A stretch of 20,177 nt of DNA from JAGXQV01 sp964505475 (GTDB lineage Bacteria; Pseudomonadota; Gammaproteobacteria; Burkholderiales; Sulfuricellaceae), in contig CAZDIJ010000049.1 of NCBI GenBank assembly GCA_964505475.1, positions 1-20,177 of the forward strand, written 5' to 3'. The position numbers were made by a program, and so were the translations under genes. The notes below the pieces were generated by a model. The model saw only the letters and a program-made list of their open reading frames with translations. It did not search any database and was not told where the DNA came from. Positions 8,561 through 15,646 of this stretch are shown in pieces; position 1 is the first letter of the stretch, and each line of letters starts with the position of its first letter.

Positions 8561-8985
8561 CAAATTCCCATGCCGGCTGGGACGCTCAGTTGCCCGGCGG
8601 CGGCGAGCAAAGTGCGATCCAGGGTGTACAGGCACTCGGCGCGATGGCTGGCGGCGATGGCGAGATGCAGCGCATCGCCGGCACGCAGTCCGAGTTCGCG
8701 GTGGCCGAGATATTCGGCTGCGAGGTCGAAATCCTGTTCGCGCGGAACCAGGACAATGAAATACGACGAAACGATTTCACGAAAACGCGCCAGAGCCGCG
8801 TCGGCCTGCTGCGCGTCGATTTGCCCGGAACGCTGCTTGATGCCGACGGCGCTGGCGAACTCGGTTTTCGTCCAGGAACTCAGCGCCAATCCCTCGGAAA
8901 AACGCTGGAGAAAACCCTCGACCCGCGCCGAAGCTGCCTCGGGCAAAAAATACGGCACGACGAAGCTGGTGTCGAGATAAACCAT
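8560..8985 (-). CDS. PIN-domain ribonuclease toxin (VapC-like)
   Basis: 141 aa, a typical PIN toxin size. The acidic metal-binding residues expected of the fold are present: D5 (VYLDTS), E42 (WTKTEF), D104 (RAGDALHLA) and D123 (YTLDRTLL). VapC-type proteins cut RNA (often tRNA) with Mg2+, and their partner antitoxin blocks them. The ATG overlaps the antitoxin stop by one base, and its own stop overlaps the smc ATG by one base. Toxin and smc are therefore probably translated from the same message as the antitoxin. Nothing suggests loss of activity, and the four acidic residues are intact. The specific RNA target cannot be inferred. Confidence 0.88.
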   Translation of the reverse strand: MVYLDTSFVVPYFLPEAASARVEGFLQRFSEGLALSSWTKTEFASAVGIKQRSGQIDAQQADAALARFREIVSSYFIVLVPREQDFDLAAEYLGHRELGLRAGDALHLAIAASHRAECLYTLDRTLLAAAGQLSVPAGMGI

Positions 8986-9224
8986 CAATATCCCGCGTCG
9001 CGCATCTGGCGGATCAAATCGGCGCTGGAAACCGGCGATTCCGGCAAGGAGGCGCGAAACTCGGCCAGGGACGGCAGGGGCAACGGCTTGAGCGCCTTCT
9101 TTTCCGAAGCCAGGCGCGCCACCGGCTGGCCACGCCGGGTAATCACGATTTCTTCGCCTGCTTCCACTTGGTTGAGCAGTTCGCTGAGATGGGCTTTTGC
9201 TTCCGCTACGCTGACGCTGTGCAT
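8985..9224 (-). CDS. Phd/YefM-family antitoxin
   Basis: 79 aa. The N-terminal MHSVSVAEAKAHLSELLNQVEAGEEIVITRRGQPVARL region is a textbook Phd/YefM DNA-binding domain (about residues 1-42). It is followed by a Pro/Ser/Leu-rich tail (about 43-79) that would wrap the PIN toxin. I preferred the ATG at 9224 because the domain begins there in related proteins. Two further in-frame ATGs upstream (at 9246 and about 9257) lie within or beside the dyad and have no better ribosome-binding site. Members of this family repress their own operon, and the dyad at 9248-9267 is a suitable operator. The stop overlaps the toxin start (TGATG). Confidence 0.85.
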   Translation of the reverse strand: MHSVSVAEAKAHLSELLNQVEAGEEIVITRRGQPVARLASEKKALKPLPLPSLAEFRASLPESPVSSADLIRQMRDAGY

Positions 9225-9247
9225 GGCCGTTTTTCGGATGGTCATCA

Positions 9248-9267
9248 ATATGGTCATGATACCATAT
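9248..9267. promoter_or_regulatory. inverted repeat, probable antitoxin operator
   Basis: ATATGGT (9248-9254), six bases, then ACCATAT (9261-9267): a perfect 7-bp dyad. It lies 24 bp before the chosen antitoxin ATG. Phd/YefM antitoxins bind dyads overlapping their promoter, so this is the natural candidate. Since smc is coupled to the pair, it may also set smc expression. Confidence 0.55.
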
Positions 9268-9285
9268 TCCGCCCCATCTTCCCGA

Positions 9286-9308
9286 CCGGAAGAATTTTCC
9301 GGGATAAT
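9286..9308 (+). promoter_or_regulatory. dyad plus candidate queF promoter
   Basis: CCGGAA (9286-9291), GAATT, TTCCGG (9297-9302) is a perfect 6-bp dyad. It is followed at once by GATAAT (9303-9308), a strong -10 match about 31 bp before the queF ATG. The -35 is weak (TTCCCG about 18-19 bp upstream). A dyad filling the spacer is where a repressor would act, but the regulator is unknown. The queF ribosome-binding site is GAGG at about 9326-9329. Confidence 0.4.
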
Positions 9309-9339
9309 GGCAACAATGCAAATTTGAGGTACGACCGAC

Positions 9340-9759
9340 ATGCCCAGCCAACCGAGCAAAGAACTGGAAACCTTCGACAACCCCCACCCGGAGCGCGATT
9401 TCCACATCCACATGGAAATCCCCGAGTTCACCTGCCTGTGCCCCAAGACCGGCCAGCCGGATTTCGCCACGCTGTACCTGGACTACATTCCCGACCGCCG
9501 CTGCGTCGAGCTGAAAAGCCTGAAGCTGTACATCTGGTCATTCCGCGACGAAGGCGCCTTCCACGAAGCGGTGACCAACCGCATCCTCGACGACCTGGTC
9601 GCCGCCACGTCGCCGCGTTTCATGCGCCTGACGGCGAAATTTTTCGTGCGCGGCGGAATTTTCACCAACGTCGTGGCGGAACACCGCCAGCCCGGCTGGA
9701 TGCCGCCGCCGCGCGTCGAGCTTGGCGCCTTTGAAGCTCAATCCAACATCCGGGGCTAG
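9340..9759 (+). CDS. queF: NADPH-dependent 7-cyano-7-deazaguanine reductase
   Basis: 139 aa, the short (YkvM/Bacillus-type) form of QueF. It reduces preQ0 to preQ1 in queuosine biosynthesis. The catalytic region is TCLCPKTGQPDFATLY, with the thioimide-forming Cys34 and the partner Asp41. The QueF motif ESKSLKLY appears here as VELKSLKLYIWSFRDEGAFHE (about 56-76) and supplies NADPH and substrate contacts, including the FHE glutamate (E76). The start has a GAGG ribosome-binding site. No other queuosine genes (queC, queD, queE, tgt) are in the window. A PilZ-like gene begins 8 bp downstream and is probably cotranscribed. No preQ1 riboswitch was recognised in the leader. Confidence 0.95.
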   Translation: MPSQPSKELETFDNPHPERDFHIHMEIPEFTCLCPKTGQPDFATLYLDYIPDRRCVELKSLKLYIWSFRDEGAFHEAVTNRILDDLVAATSPRFMRLTAKFFVRGGIFTNVVAEHRQPGWMPPPRVELGAFEAQSNIRG

Positions 9760-9767
9760 ATAACAGC

Positions 9768-10310
9768 ATGCACGAAACCGACTTCGGCGGCGTTTCCTAC
9801 CAGGCGGAAATCCCGCTCGGCTGGCAGGCCGCCCCTCCGCCCCAGGCGGCCGTATTGCAGGAATGGATGCACACCAACGCGGTGCTGCTCCACGCTTTCG
9901 CCACCATGGAAGGCCAGCCCCCCGAACGCGACAGCGAATCCGGCAGCGAAATCGAGCGCATCGAGGTAAAACTCGACCTGGTGCTCAACCTGCTGGCCAG
10001 GCTGCTGGCACAGCACGCGCCCCGCCCGGAACCTAGCCGGGTCACGCTGAGCGCGGCGGTGATCGAGTGGCTCTGCCTCGGCGCGGCGCCGCCGGCAGGC
10101 AGCGACATCGTGATTTCGCTATTCATCAACCCCTACCTGCCGCAGCCACTGCTGCTGCCGGCCAGGGTGCGCGCCGCCCGGACCGAAACCGGCGGCACCC
10201 AGGTCGCCGCGGAATTCACCCATCTCAGCGAAGAAGCGGGAGAATGGCTGGAACGCACGGTATTCCGCAACCATCGGCGCTTCATCCAGGCACGCCACCG
10301 CGAGGGTTAG
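9768..10310 (+). CDS. PilZ-like protein, possible atypical c-di-GMP receptor (tPilZ)
   Basis: 180 aa. The N-terminal half has an acidic linker then a leucine-rich helix (EIERIEVKLDLVLNLLARLLAQ, about residues 62-83). The C-terminal half reads as a small beta-barrel (SRVTLSAAVIEWLCLGAAPPAGSDIVISLFI ... LLPARVRA ... VAAEFTHLSEEAGEWLERTVFRNHR). This resembles the atypical PilZ family (XC_2249/XC_6012 type), in which a long helix precedes the barrel. The canonical RxxxR and D/NxSxxG c-di-GMP motifs are not clear, so ligand binding is uncertain. The start has only a weak ribosome-binding site, 8 bp after queF. Its stop abuts, with no gap, the stop of the convergent transporter. Confidence 0.6.
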   Translation: MHETDFGGVSYQAEIPLGWQAAPPPQAAVLQEWMHTNAVLLHAFATMEGQPPERDSESGSEIERIEVKLDLVLNLLARLLAQHAPRPEPSRVTLSAAVIEWLCLGAAPPAGSDIVISLFINPYLPQPLLLPARVRAARTETGGTQVAAEFTHLSEEAGEWLERTVFRNHRRFIQARHREG

Positions 10311-11189
10311 TCACCCCTTGTCGGCCAGCTTGCCGGAAAAGAGGCCGGCGGCGACGATCATCGCGCCCCCCGCCCATTCCCGCGAATTGAGCGATTCGGC
10401 GGCGAGAAAATAGGACGAGATGGCCGCCACCACCAGCTCGAACAGGAATATCACGATCGCCTGATTGGCTGGGGTGTGGCTGAGGCCGAATTGCACCGTG
10501 ACCGTCACCAGGAATATCAGCACGCCTATCCCCGCCAGCATGCCCCAGCCGTTGGCCGTCAAGCCCCCAGGAACGGCGGCTTGTCCGGGATAGGCCAGCA
10601 ATGCCAGCAGCGACAGCAGGCTGACGCCCGCCCATACCCCCAGCGACTTGAGATCGACCGGAATATCATGGCCGCGCCGCGACAGGACGTTGGACGCGGC
10701 GAACATCAATCCCGCCGACAGCGCCAGCCATTCCGCATCATTGGCTGGGAGGGGAACGCCCAGGCGCGGCTGCCACAGCATGACGACCGCTCCGCTGAAA
10801 GCCATGCCCATCACCAACGAACCATGGAAGTTGGGGCGCTCGCCCAGCAGCAGGCGGGAAAGAAGCACCGTCCACAGAGGCGAGAGATAGAACAGCAGCA
10901 GCACCCGCATCACCTCGCCGTGCAAAATCGCCAGCACATAGGCGAGGTTGGTCCAGCCGGCGGTCAAGCCGATGGCCAGCAACATGCCGCGGTGTTCGGC
11001 GATGCCGCCGAGCTGGCGGCGGAATATCACGATCCCGGCAAGCAAGGGCAACAGATACGTGGCGAAGCTCGACAACGCCCCGGAAACGCCCGCCTGCTCC
11101 AGCAGACGATAGGGATACCAGACCAGCCCCCAGGTCGTCGCGCCTAAAAGCAATGACGAAACCGCCGCAATTTTCTGTTTGGATGCCAC
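10311..11189 (-). CDS. EamA-family (DMT superfamily) transporter
   Basis: 292 aa with about ten hydrophobic segments arranged as two EamA repeats (about residues 8-135 and 145-285). The start of the first repeat (LLLGATTWGLVWYPYRLLEQAG) and the helix AIVIFLFELVVAAISSYFLAAESL near the end of the second are typical of drug/metabolite exporters. It sits in the inner membrane. The substrate is unknown. I chose GTG at 11189 because AAGGTGG lies 5 nt upstream. A GTG three codons earlier overlaps that site. It is divergent from dapC and convergent with the PilZ-like gene. Confidence 0.85.
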   Translation of the reverse strand: MASKQKIAAVSSLLLGATTWGLVWYPYRLLEQAGVSGALSSFATYLLPLLAGIVIFRRQLGGIAEHRGMLLAIGLTAGWTNLAYVLAILHGEVMRVLLLFYLSPLWTVLLSRLLLGERPNFHGSLVMGMAFSGAVVMLWQPRLGVPLPANDAEWLALSAGLMFAASNVLSRRGHDIPVDLKSLGVWAGVSLLSLLALLAYPGQAAVPGGLTANGWGMLAGIGVLIFLVTVTVQFGLSHTPANQAIVIFLFELVVAAISSYFLAAESLNSREWAGGAMIVAAGLFSGKLADKG

Positions 11190-11206
11190 CCGAACCACCT
11201 TATAAT
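11179..11206 (+). promoter_or_regulatory. candidate dapC promoter
   Basis: TTGGAT (11179-11184), 16 bp, then TATAAT (11201-11206), a perfect -10 box. Transcription would start near 11213, about 24 nt before the dapC ATG. It overlaps the start region of the divergent EamA gene, whose Shine-Dalgarno is at 11201-11195, so the two genes share this short control region. Confidence 0.5.
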
Positions 11207-11236
11207 TTCAATCTTTTTCGACCCGCGAAGCGCCGC

Positions 11237-12562
11237 ATGAACCCCAACCTCGACCGCCTGCAAAGCTACCCGTTCCAGAAACTGCGCACCCTGTTCCAGG
11301 GCATCACGCCCAACCCGGCGCTGAAGCCCATCAACCTGTCGATCGGCGAACCCAAGCATGCCACGCCGGAACTGGTGAAACAGGCGCTTACCGACAACCT
11401 GGGCGGGCTGGCGAATTATCCCACAACCCAGGGCGGCGACGCGCTCAGGCAAGCCATCGGCGCCTGGATCGAGCGCCGCTACGGCATACCGCCGCTCGAT
11501 CCCGCCACCCAGATACTGCCGGTCAACGGCAGCCGCGAGGCGCTGTTCGCCTTCGCCCAGGCGGTGGTCAGCCCTCTCCCTAACCCTCTCCCTGCACCCG
11601 CAAGGAGTGTCCCCGCCGAGAGCGGCGGCAAAGCCGCTCGCTCTGGCGAGACGGGAGAGGGAACGATCGCCCTCTCTCCCTCTGGGAGAGAGTTGGAGAG
11701 AGGGTACCGACAAGATAAACCGGTGGTGATTTCCCCCAACCCGTTCTACCAGATTTACGAAGGCGCCGCGCTGCTGGCCGGCGCCGAACCGTATTTCCTC
11801 AACACCCTGCCGGAAAACGGTTTCCGCATGGATTGGGACAGCGTGCCGGAAGAGGTGTGGCGGCGCACCCAATTAGTCTACGCCTGCTCGCCCGGCAACC
11901 CCACCGGCAAGGTCATGGACATCGGCGAATGGTCGCGCCTCTTCGATCTTTCCGACCAGTACGGCTTCGTCATCGCCGCCGACGAATGCTATTCGGAAAT
12001 CTACCCGGAAGAGCACATCGCCCCCTTGAGCGCCTTGCAGGTCGCCCATCAACTGGGTGGCGAGGATTACGGGCGGCTGGTGGTGTTCAACAGCCTGTCG
12101 AAGCGCTCCAACGTGCCGGGCATGCGTTCCGGCTTCGTCGCCGGCTGCGAGTCGATCCTCGAAAAATTCCTGCTCTACCGCACCTACCACGGCTGCGCCA
12201 TGAATCCGGCGGTGCAGGCGGCCAGCGCGGCGGCCTGGAACGACGAAGCGCACGTCGCGGAAAACCGCCGCCTGTACCGCGAGAAATTCGCCGCCGTGAC
12301 GCAGATTCTGGCGCCGTCCCTGCCGGTGCGACAACCCGACGCCTCCTTCTACTACTGGGTGAAAACCCCCATCGCGGATAGCGAATTCGCGAAGCGCTTA
12401 TATCGTGACTATAATGTCACCGTTTTGCCCGGCAGCTACCTGGCGCGCGAGGCGCACGGCATCAATCCGGGACAAAACTTCGTCCGCATCGCGCTGGTCG
12501 CGCCCCTGGAAGAATGCGTGGAAGCCGCGGAAAGAATTCGCCGCTTCGTCGGCACACTCTGA
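11237..12562 (+). CDS. dapC: succinyldiaminopimelate transaminase with a repeat-derived insert
   Basis: 441 aa, about 45 more than usual for DapC. This PLP enzyme of fold type I transfers an amino group from glutamate to N-succinyl-2-amino-6-oxopimelate in lysine and diaminopimelate synthesis. Landmarks are the N-terminal LSIGEPKHATPELV, the NGSREALF phosphate-binding turn (near 97), SPNPFYQIYEGAALLAGAEPYFL, ACSPGNPTGKVM, AADECYSEIY and the PLP-lysine motif NSLSKRSNVPGMRSG. About residues 112-160 are an insert encoded by a dispersed hairpin repeat, between the helix FAFAQAVV and the strand KPVVISPN. The frame is kept and all catalytic blocks are intact. dapD follows 47 bp later, the next-but-one partner in the same pathway. 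The ATG at 11237 fits the family N terminus. Confidence 0.94.
   Translation: MNPNLDRLQSYPFQKLRTLFQGITPNPALKPINLSIGEPKHATPELVKQALTDNLGGLANYPTTQGGDALRQAIGAWIERRYGIPPLDPATQILPVNGSREALFAFAQAVVSPLPNPLPAPARSVPAESGGKAARSGETGEGTIALSPSGRELERGYRQDKPVVISPNPFYQIYEGAALLAGAEPYFLNTLPENGFRMDWDSVPEEVWRRTQLVYACSPGNPTGKVMDIGEWSRLFDLSDQYGFVIAADECYSEIYPEEHIAPLSALQVAHQLGGEDYGRLVVFNSLSKRSNVPGMRSGFVAGCESILEKFLLYRTYHGCAMNPAVQAASAAAWNDEAHVAENRRLYREKFAAVTQILAPSLPVRQPDASFYYWVKTPIADSEFAKRLYRDYNVTVLPGSYLAREAHGINPGQNFVRIALVAPLEECVEAAERIRRFVGTL
11572..11704 (+). repeat. in-frame intragenic hairpin repeat, copy 2 (inside dapC), composite
   Basis: Two tandem CCCTCTCCC units (11572-11580 and 11584-11592) open the element. GGGAGAGGG (11653-11661) is a perfect inverted partner. 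Between them is the same 15-bp stem as in smc: CGCC (11614-11617) with GGCG (11645-11648), AGAGCG (11619-11624) with CGCTCT (11639-11644), and GCGGC (11625-11629) with GCCGC (11633-11637). The innermost stem carries G11627:C11635 where smc has A6804:T6812, a compensatory change. A second palindromic unit (11670-11704) follows. The whole stretch is open in the dapC frame. Confidence 0.85.
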
Positions 12563-12609
12563 ATACCCAAACACTCCTCCCCAACCCTCCAAGGAAAAAA
12601 GGAAAAATC

Positions 12610-13431
12610 ATGAAAGAACTGCAAGCCCTCATCGACGAAGCCTTCGAGCGCCGCGCCGACATCACCCCGCGCAACGCGGACGCCAAGCTGAAGGACGGCA
12701 TCAATCAGATCATCGACATGCTGGATTGCGGACAACTGCGCGTGGCCGAAAAAATCGACGGCGACTGGGTTACCCACCAGTGGATCAAGAAAGCCGTGCT
12801 GCTGTCCTTCCGCATGGAAGACAACTTCTTCATCAAGGGCGGCTTCACCAACTATTTCGACAAGGTGCCGTCCAAGTTCGCCGACTACAACTCCAAGGAT
12901 TTCCGCGACGGCGGCTTTCGCGTGGTGCCCCCGGCGGCGGCGCGCAAGGGCGCCTACATCGCCAAAAACGTGGTGCTGATGCCCTCCTACGTCAACATCG
13001 GCGCCTATGTCGATGAAGGCACCATGGTCGACACCTGGGCCACCGTCGGCTCCTGCGCGCAGATCGGCAAAAACGTCCACTTGAGCGGCGGCGTCGGCAT
13101 CGGCGGCGTGCTCGAACCGGTGCAGGCCGGCCCCACCATCATCGGCGACAACTGCTTCGTCGGCGCGCGCTCCGAAGTGGTGGAAGGCGTCGTCGTCGAA
13201 GACGACTGCGTGATCTCGATGGGCGTCTACATCGGCCAGAGCACCAAGATCTACAACCGCGAAACCGGCGAAGTCAGCTACGGCCGCGTTCCCGCCGGCT
13301 CGGTGGTGGTCAGCGGCAACCTGCCCTCCGCCGACGGCAAATACAGCCTGTACTGCGCCGTGATCGTCAAGCAGGTGGATGCCAAGACCCGCTCCAAGGT
13401 AGGCATCAACGAATTGCTGCGCGGCATCTAG
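12610..13431 (+). CDS. dapD: 2,3,4,5-tetrahydropyridine-2,6-dicarboxylate N-succinyltransferase
   Basis: 273 aa, the exact family length. It uses succinyl-CoA to open tetrahydrodipicolinate, the step that feeds DapC in the succinylase route to diaminopimelate and lysine. The N-terminal helical domain is at about residues 1-100, followed by a left-handed beta-helix with hexapeptide repeats (about 105-230; for example YIAKNVVLMPSYVNIGAYVDEG and GGVGIGGVLEPVQAGPTIIGDNCFVGARSEVVEG). The C-terminal segment GNLPSADGKYSLYCAVIVKQVD is highly conserved in DapD. The ATG at 12610 has an AAGGA ribosome-binding site 8-12 nt upstream. A hairpin repeat lies immediately after the stop and may limit read-through. 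Confidence 0.97.
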   Translation: MKELQALIDEAFERRADITPRNADAKLKDGINQIIDMLDCGQLRVAEKIDGDWVTHQWIKKAVLLSFRMEDNFFIKGGFTNYFDKVPSKFADYNSKDFRDGGFRVVPPAAARKGAYIAKNVVLMPSYVNIGAYVDEGTMVDTWATVGSCAQIGKNVHLSGGVGIGGVLEPVQAGPTIIGDNCFVGARSEVVEGVVVEDDCVISMGVYIGQSTKIYNRETGEVSYGRVPAGSVVVSGNLPSADGKYSLYCAVIVKQVDAKTRSKVGINELLRGI

Positions 13432-13442
13432 TCATGTAGGAT

Positions 13443-13468
13443 GGGTTAGCGGCGCAGCCGCGTAACCC
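13443..13468 (+). repeat. GGGTTA...TAACCC hairpin repeat in the amidotransferase leader
   Basis: GGGTTAGCGGC (13443-13453), loop GCA, then GCCGC-G-TAACCC (13457-13468) form an 11-bp stem with a single bulged G. With its GTAGGAT lead-in, it resembles a dispersed intergenic repeat often seen in beta- and gammaproteobacterial genomes. It starts 11 bp after the dapD stop and ends 10 bp before the amidotransferase ATG, so it fills that leader. No poly-T follows, so it is not a standard intrinsic terminator. Confidence 0.7.
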
Positions 13469-13478
13469 GCCCCCCACC

Positions 13479-15275
13479 ATGTGCGGCCTCTGCGGCGAAC
13501 TGCGCTTCGACAACCAGCCTCCCGACCTCGACGCCGTCGAGCGCATGACGGCCAAGCTGGTCCGGCGCGGGCCGGACAGCGGCGGCTCGTTCAGCGACGG
13601 GCCGCTGGCGTTCGGCCACCGCCGTCTGGCGATCATCGACCTGTCCGCCAGCGCCGAACAGCCGATGGTAGACAACGACCTGCGCCTGGCGCTGGTGTTC
13701 AACGGCACCATCTACAACTACAAGGAATTGCGCGCCGAACTGGCGGAACTGGGCTATACGTTCTTCTCCGAAGGCGACAGCGAAGTCATCCTCAAGGCCT
13801 ATCACGCCTGGGGCGAGAAATGCGTGGAACGCTTTTTCGGGATGTTCGCCTTCGCCGTGTGGGACATGCGCCACCGCAGCCTGTTTCTGGCGCGCGACCG
13901 CTTCGGCATCAAGCCGCTTTACTACAGCCTCGCCGGCGCCCGGCTGCGCTTTGCCTCCTCGACCCAGGCACTGCTCGCGGCGGGCGGAGTCGATACCAGC
14001 ATCGACCCGATCGCCCTGCACCACCATTTCACCCTGCACGGCGTGGTGCCCGCCCCGCGCACCCTGCTTGCCGGCGTGCGCAAGCTGGCGCCGGCGGCCA
14101 CCCTCTCCTTCGATGCCGAAGGCCAAGCCGCGCAGCGCACCTACTGGACGCTGAACGCCACCCGCCCCGCCCAGCCGCTCTCCGAGCGGGAGTGGATCGC
14201 CGCCGCCCGCCTGGTGCTGGACCGCGCCGTCGAGCGCCATCGCCTGGCCTCGGACGTGCCGGTCGGCGTGCTGCTTTCCGGCGGGCTGGATTCCAGCCTG
14301 CTGGTCGCGCTGCTGGCCGGCCACGTGGATGATTTGCTGACCTTTTCGGTGGGCTTCGAGGATGTCGGCGCGGGCGCGGAGAAAGCCGACGAATTTGAAT
14401 ACTCCGACCTAGTGGTGGAGCGCGTCCAGACCCGCCACCACAAATACCTGATCCCCAATGCCGAAGTCCTGAAGCGCCTGCCGGAAGCGGTGGCCAACAT
14501 GGCCGAACCCATGGTCGCCCAGGATGCGGTAGCGTTTTACCTGCTCGCCGAAAAAGTTTCCGAGGAGGTCAAGGTGGTGCTTTCCGGCCAGGGCGCTGAC
14601 GAGGTGTTCGCCGGCTATTTCTGGTATCCGCTGATGGAGGCGGAGTACGGCAACGATTTGAAGCGCTTCCGCACTCACTACTTCGACCGCGGCCACGGCG
14701 AATATCTGGAAACCGTCACCGACGCCTACGCCAGCCCCGACGTCACCTCGGAACTGGTCAAGGAGCGCCTCTCCCTACCCGGCAGCGACACCTTCCTCGA
14801 CAGCGTGCTGCGTTTCGACGTCACCACCTTGATCGTGGACGACCCGGTCAAGCGCGTCGATAACATGACCATGGCGTGGGGGCTGGAAGCCCGCGTGCCG
14901 TTCCTCGACCACGAACTGGTGGAACTGGCGGCGCGGATGCCGCCGGAACTGCGCCTGAAGGAAGGCGGCAAGTTCCCGCTCAAGGCCATCGCGCGCGGGC
15001 TGGTGCCGGACGCAGTGATCGACCGCCCCAAGGGCTATTTTCCGATGCCGGCATTGAAGCACGTGCGCGGCGAATTCCTGGAATTCATGCGCGCCATCCT
15101 CGATTCGGACGCCTGCCGCAACCGCGGGCTGTTCCGCCGCGACTACGTGGAAAAGCTTCTCGCCGCTCCCGAAGCCGAATCCAGCTACACCGCGATCCGC
15201 GGCAACAAGCTGTGGCACCTGGCGGCGCTGGAACTGTGGCTGCAACGCAACGTCGATCAACGCTCCGCCACATAG
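13479..15275 (+). CDS. asnO: N-acetylglutaminylglutamine amidotransferase (asparagine synthase family)
   Basis: 598 aa. The N-terminal class II glutaminase domain (about residues 1-200) has the nucleophile Cys2 (MCGLCGELRFD), RRGPDSGG and the NGTIYNYKEL motif. The C-terminal synthetase domain carries the PP-loop LLSGGLDSS near 266-274. The blocks VLSGQGADEVFAGY, VDDPVKRVDNMTMAWGLEARVPFLDHELVELA and DRPKGYFPMPALKH match the branch that makes the osmolyte N-acetylglutaminylglutamine amide, rather than AsnB. That assignment is from memory of the Pseudomonas protein. In that system it normally adjoins an acetyltransferase-synthetase and an M42 peptidase gene, which are absent here. There is no Shine-Dalgarno: the leader is a hairpin repeat. 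The 3' end overlaps the convergent HIRAN gene by 19 bp. Confidence 0.82.
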   Translation: MCGLCGELRFDNQPPDLDAVERMTAKLVRRGPDSGGSFSDGPLAFGHRRLAIIDLSASAEQPMVDNDLRLALVFNGTIYNYKELRAELAELGYTFFSEGDSEVILKAYHAWGEKCVERFFGMFAFAVWDMRHRSLFLARDRFGIKPLYYSLAGARLRFASSTQALLAAGGVDTSIDPIALHHHFTLHGVVPAPRTLLAGVRKLAPAATLSFDAEGQAAQRTYWTLNATRPAQPLSEREWIAAARLVLDRAVERHRLASDVPVGVLLSGGLDSSLLVALLAGHVDDLLTFSVGFEDVGAGAEKADEFEYSDLVVERVQTRHHKYLIPNAEVLKRLPEAVANMAEPMVAQDAVAFYLLAEKVSEEVKVVLSGQGADEVFAGYFWYPLMEAEYGNDLKRFRTHYFDRGHGEYLETVTDAYASPDVTSELVKERLSLPGSDTFLDSVLRFDVTTLIVDDPVKRVDNMTMAWGLEARVPFLDHELVELAARMPPELRLKEGGKFPLKAIARGLVPDAVIDRPKGYFPMPALKHVRGEFLEFMRAILDSDACRNRGLFRRDYVEKLLAAPEAESSYTAIRGNKLWHLAALELWLQRNVDQRSAT

Positions 15276-15646
15276 ACCTCGAACAATATCCGTTGCCAGG
15301 GATTGCGGCTTTCACGCAGGCGGACGATGCGCGCTTCCAGCCGGGCGCCGCTATCGAGCAAGCGGGCGACCGCCTCGTTGTCGGCACGCGGCACGTAACC
15401 GAGAAAATGGCCGCGCCATTCCACCCGCACCGCGCGGACATCGTGTGGATTGTCAGCTTCGCGCACCAATTGCAGCGGGTCGCCGGCACGCAACTCGCGC
15501 CATAGGCGCTTACCCTCGTGAAACTGGAATCCGGCCAGCGGCGACTCCTGCAACAGGATTTTCGCCGTAACCTGGGTTTGCTGCGCCACCGCCGTCGCCG
15601 ACGCTACGAAAAACCCGGCCAGCAGCCAGGAGCGCAGCGCCTTCAC
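15257..15646 (-). CDS. exported HIRAN-domain protein
   Basis: 129 aa. An N-terminal signal peptide (about residues 1-21, SWLLAGFFVASATAVAQQ) precedes a HIRAN domain (about 36-118). The latter shows the typical AGFQFHEGKRLWRELRAGD, LVREADNPHDVRAVRVEW and LGYVPRADNEAVARLLDSG blocks. HIRAN is best known as the ssDNA 3'-end binding module of HLTF/Rad5. Free-standing exported versions occur in bacteria with no known function that I can state. The start is GTG at 15646, overlapping the kinase TGA in GTGA, so translation is coupled to the histidine kinase. A longer reading to 16294 would be only a shadow of the kinase. Its 3' end overlaps the convergent amidotransferase gene. Confidence 0.82.
   Translation of the reverse strand: MKALRSWLLAGFFVASATAVAQQTQVTAKILLQESPLAGFQFHEGKRLWRELRAGDPLQLVREADNPHDVRAVRVEWRGHFLGYVPRADNEAVARLLDSGARLEARIVRLRESRNPWQRILFEVYVAER

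Noticed and set aside
8561..8635. Longer smc start 25 codons upstream
   Set aside because: It would overlap the PIN gene and lacks the conserved MRLTQIKLAGFKTF N terminus at the true start.
9309..9339. preQ1 riboswitch before queF
   Set aside because: The leader is only about 30 nt with no pseudoknot-like C-rich loop and A-rich tail pattern that I can recognise.
11572..11720. Frameshift or assembly error in dapC
   Set aside because: The extra sequence is divisible by three, both flanks remain in the DapC frame, and a related insert exists in smc. An in-frame repeat explains it better.
13443..13468. Intrinsic terminator for dapD
   Set aside because: The hairpin is GC-rich, but no T-run follows and the downstream gene starts 10 bp later.
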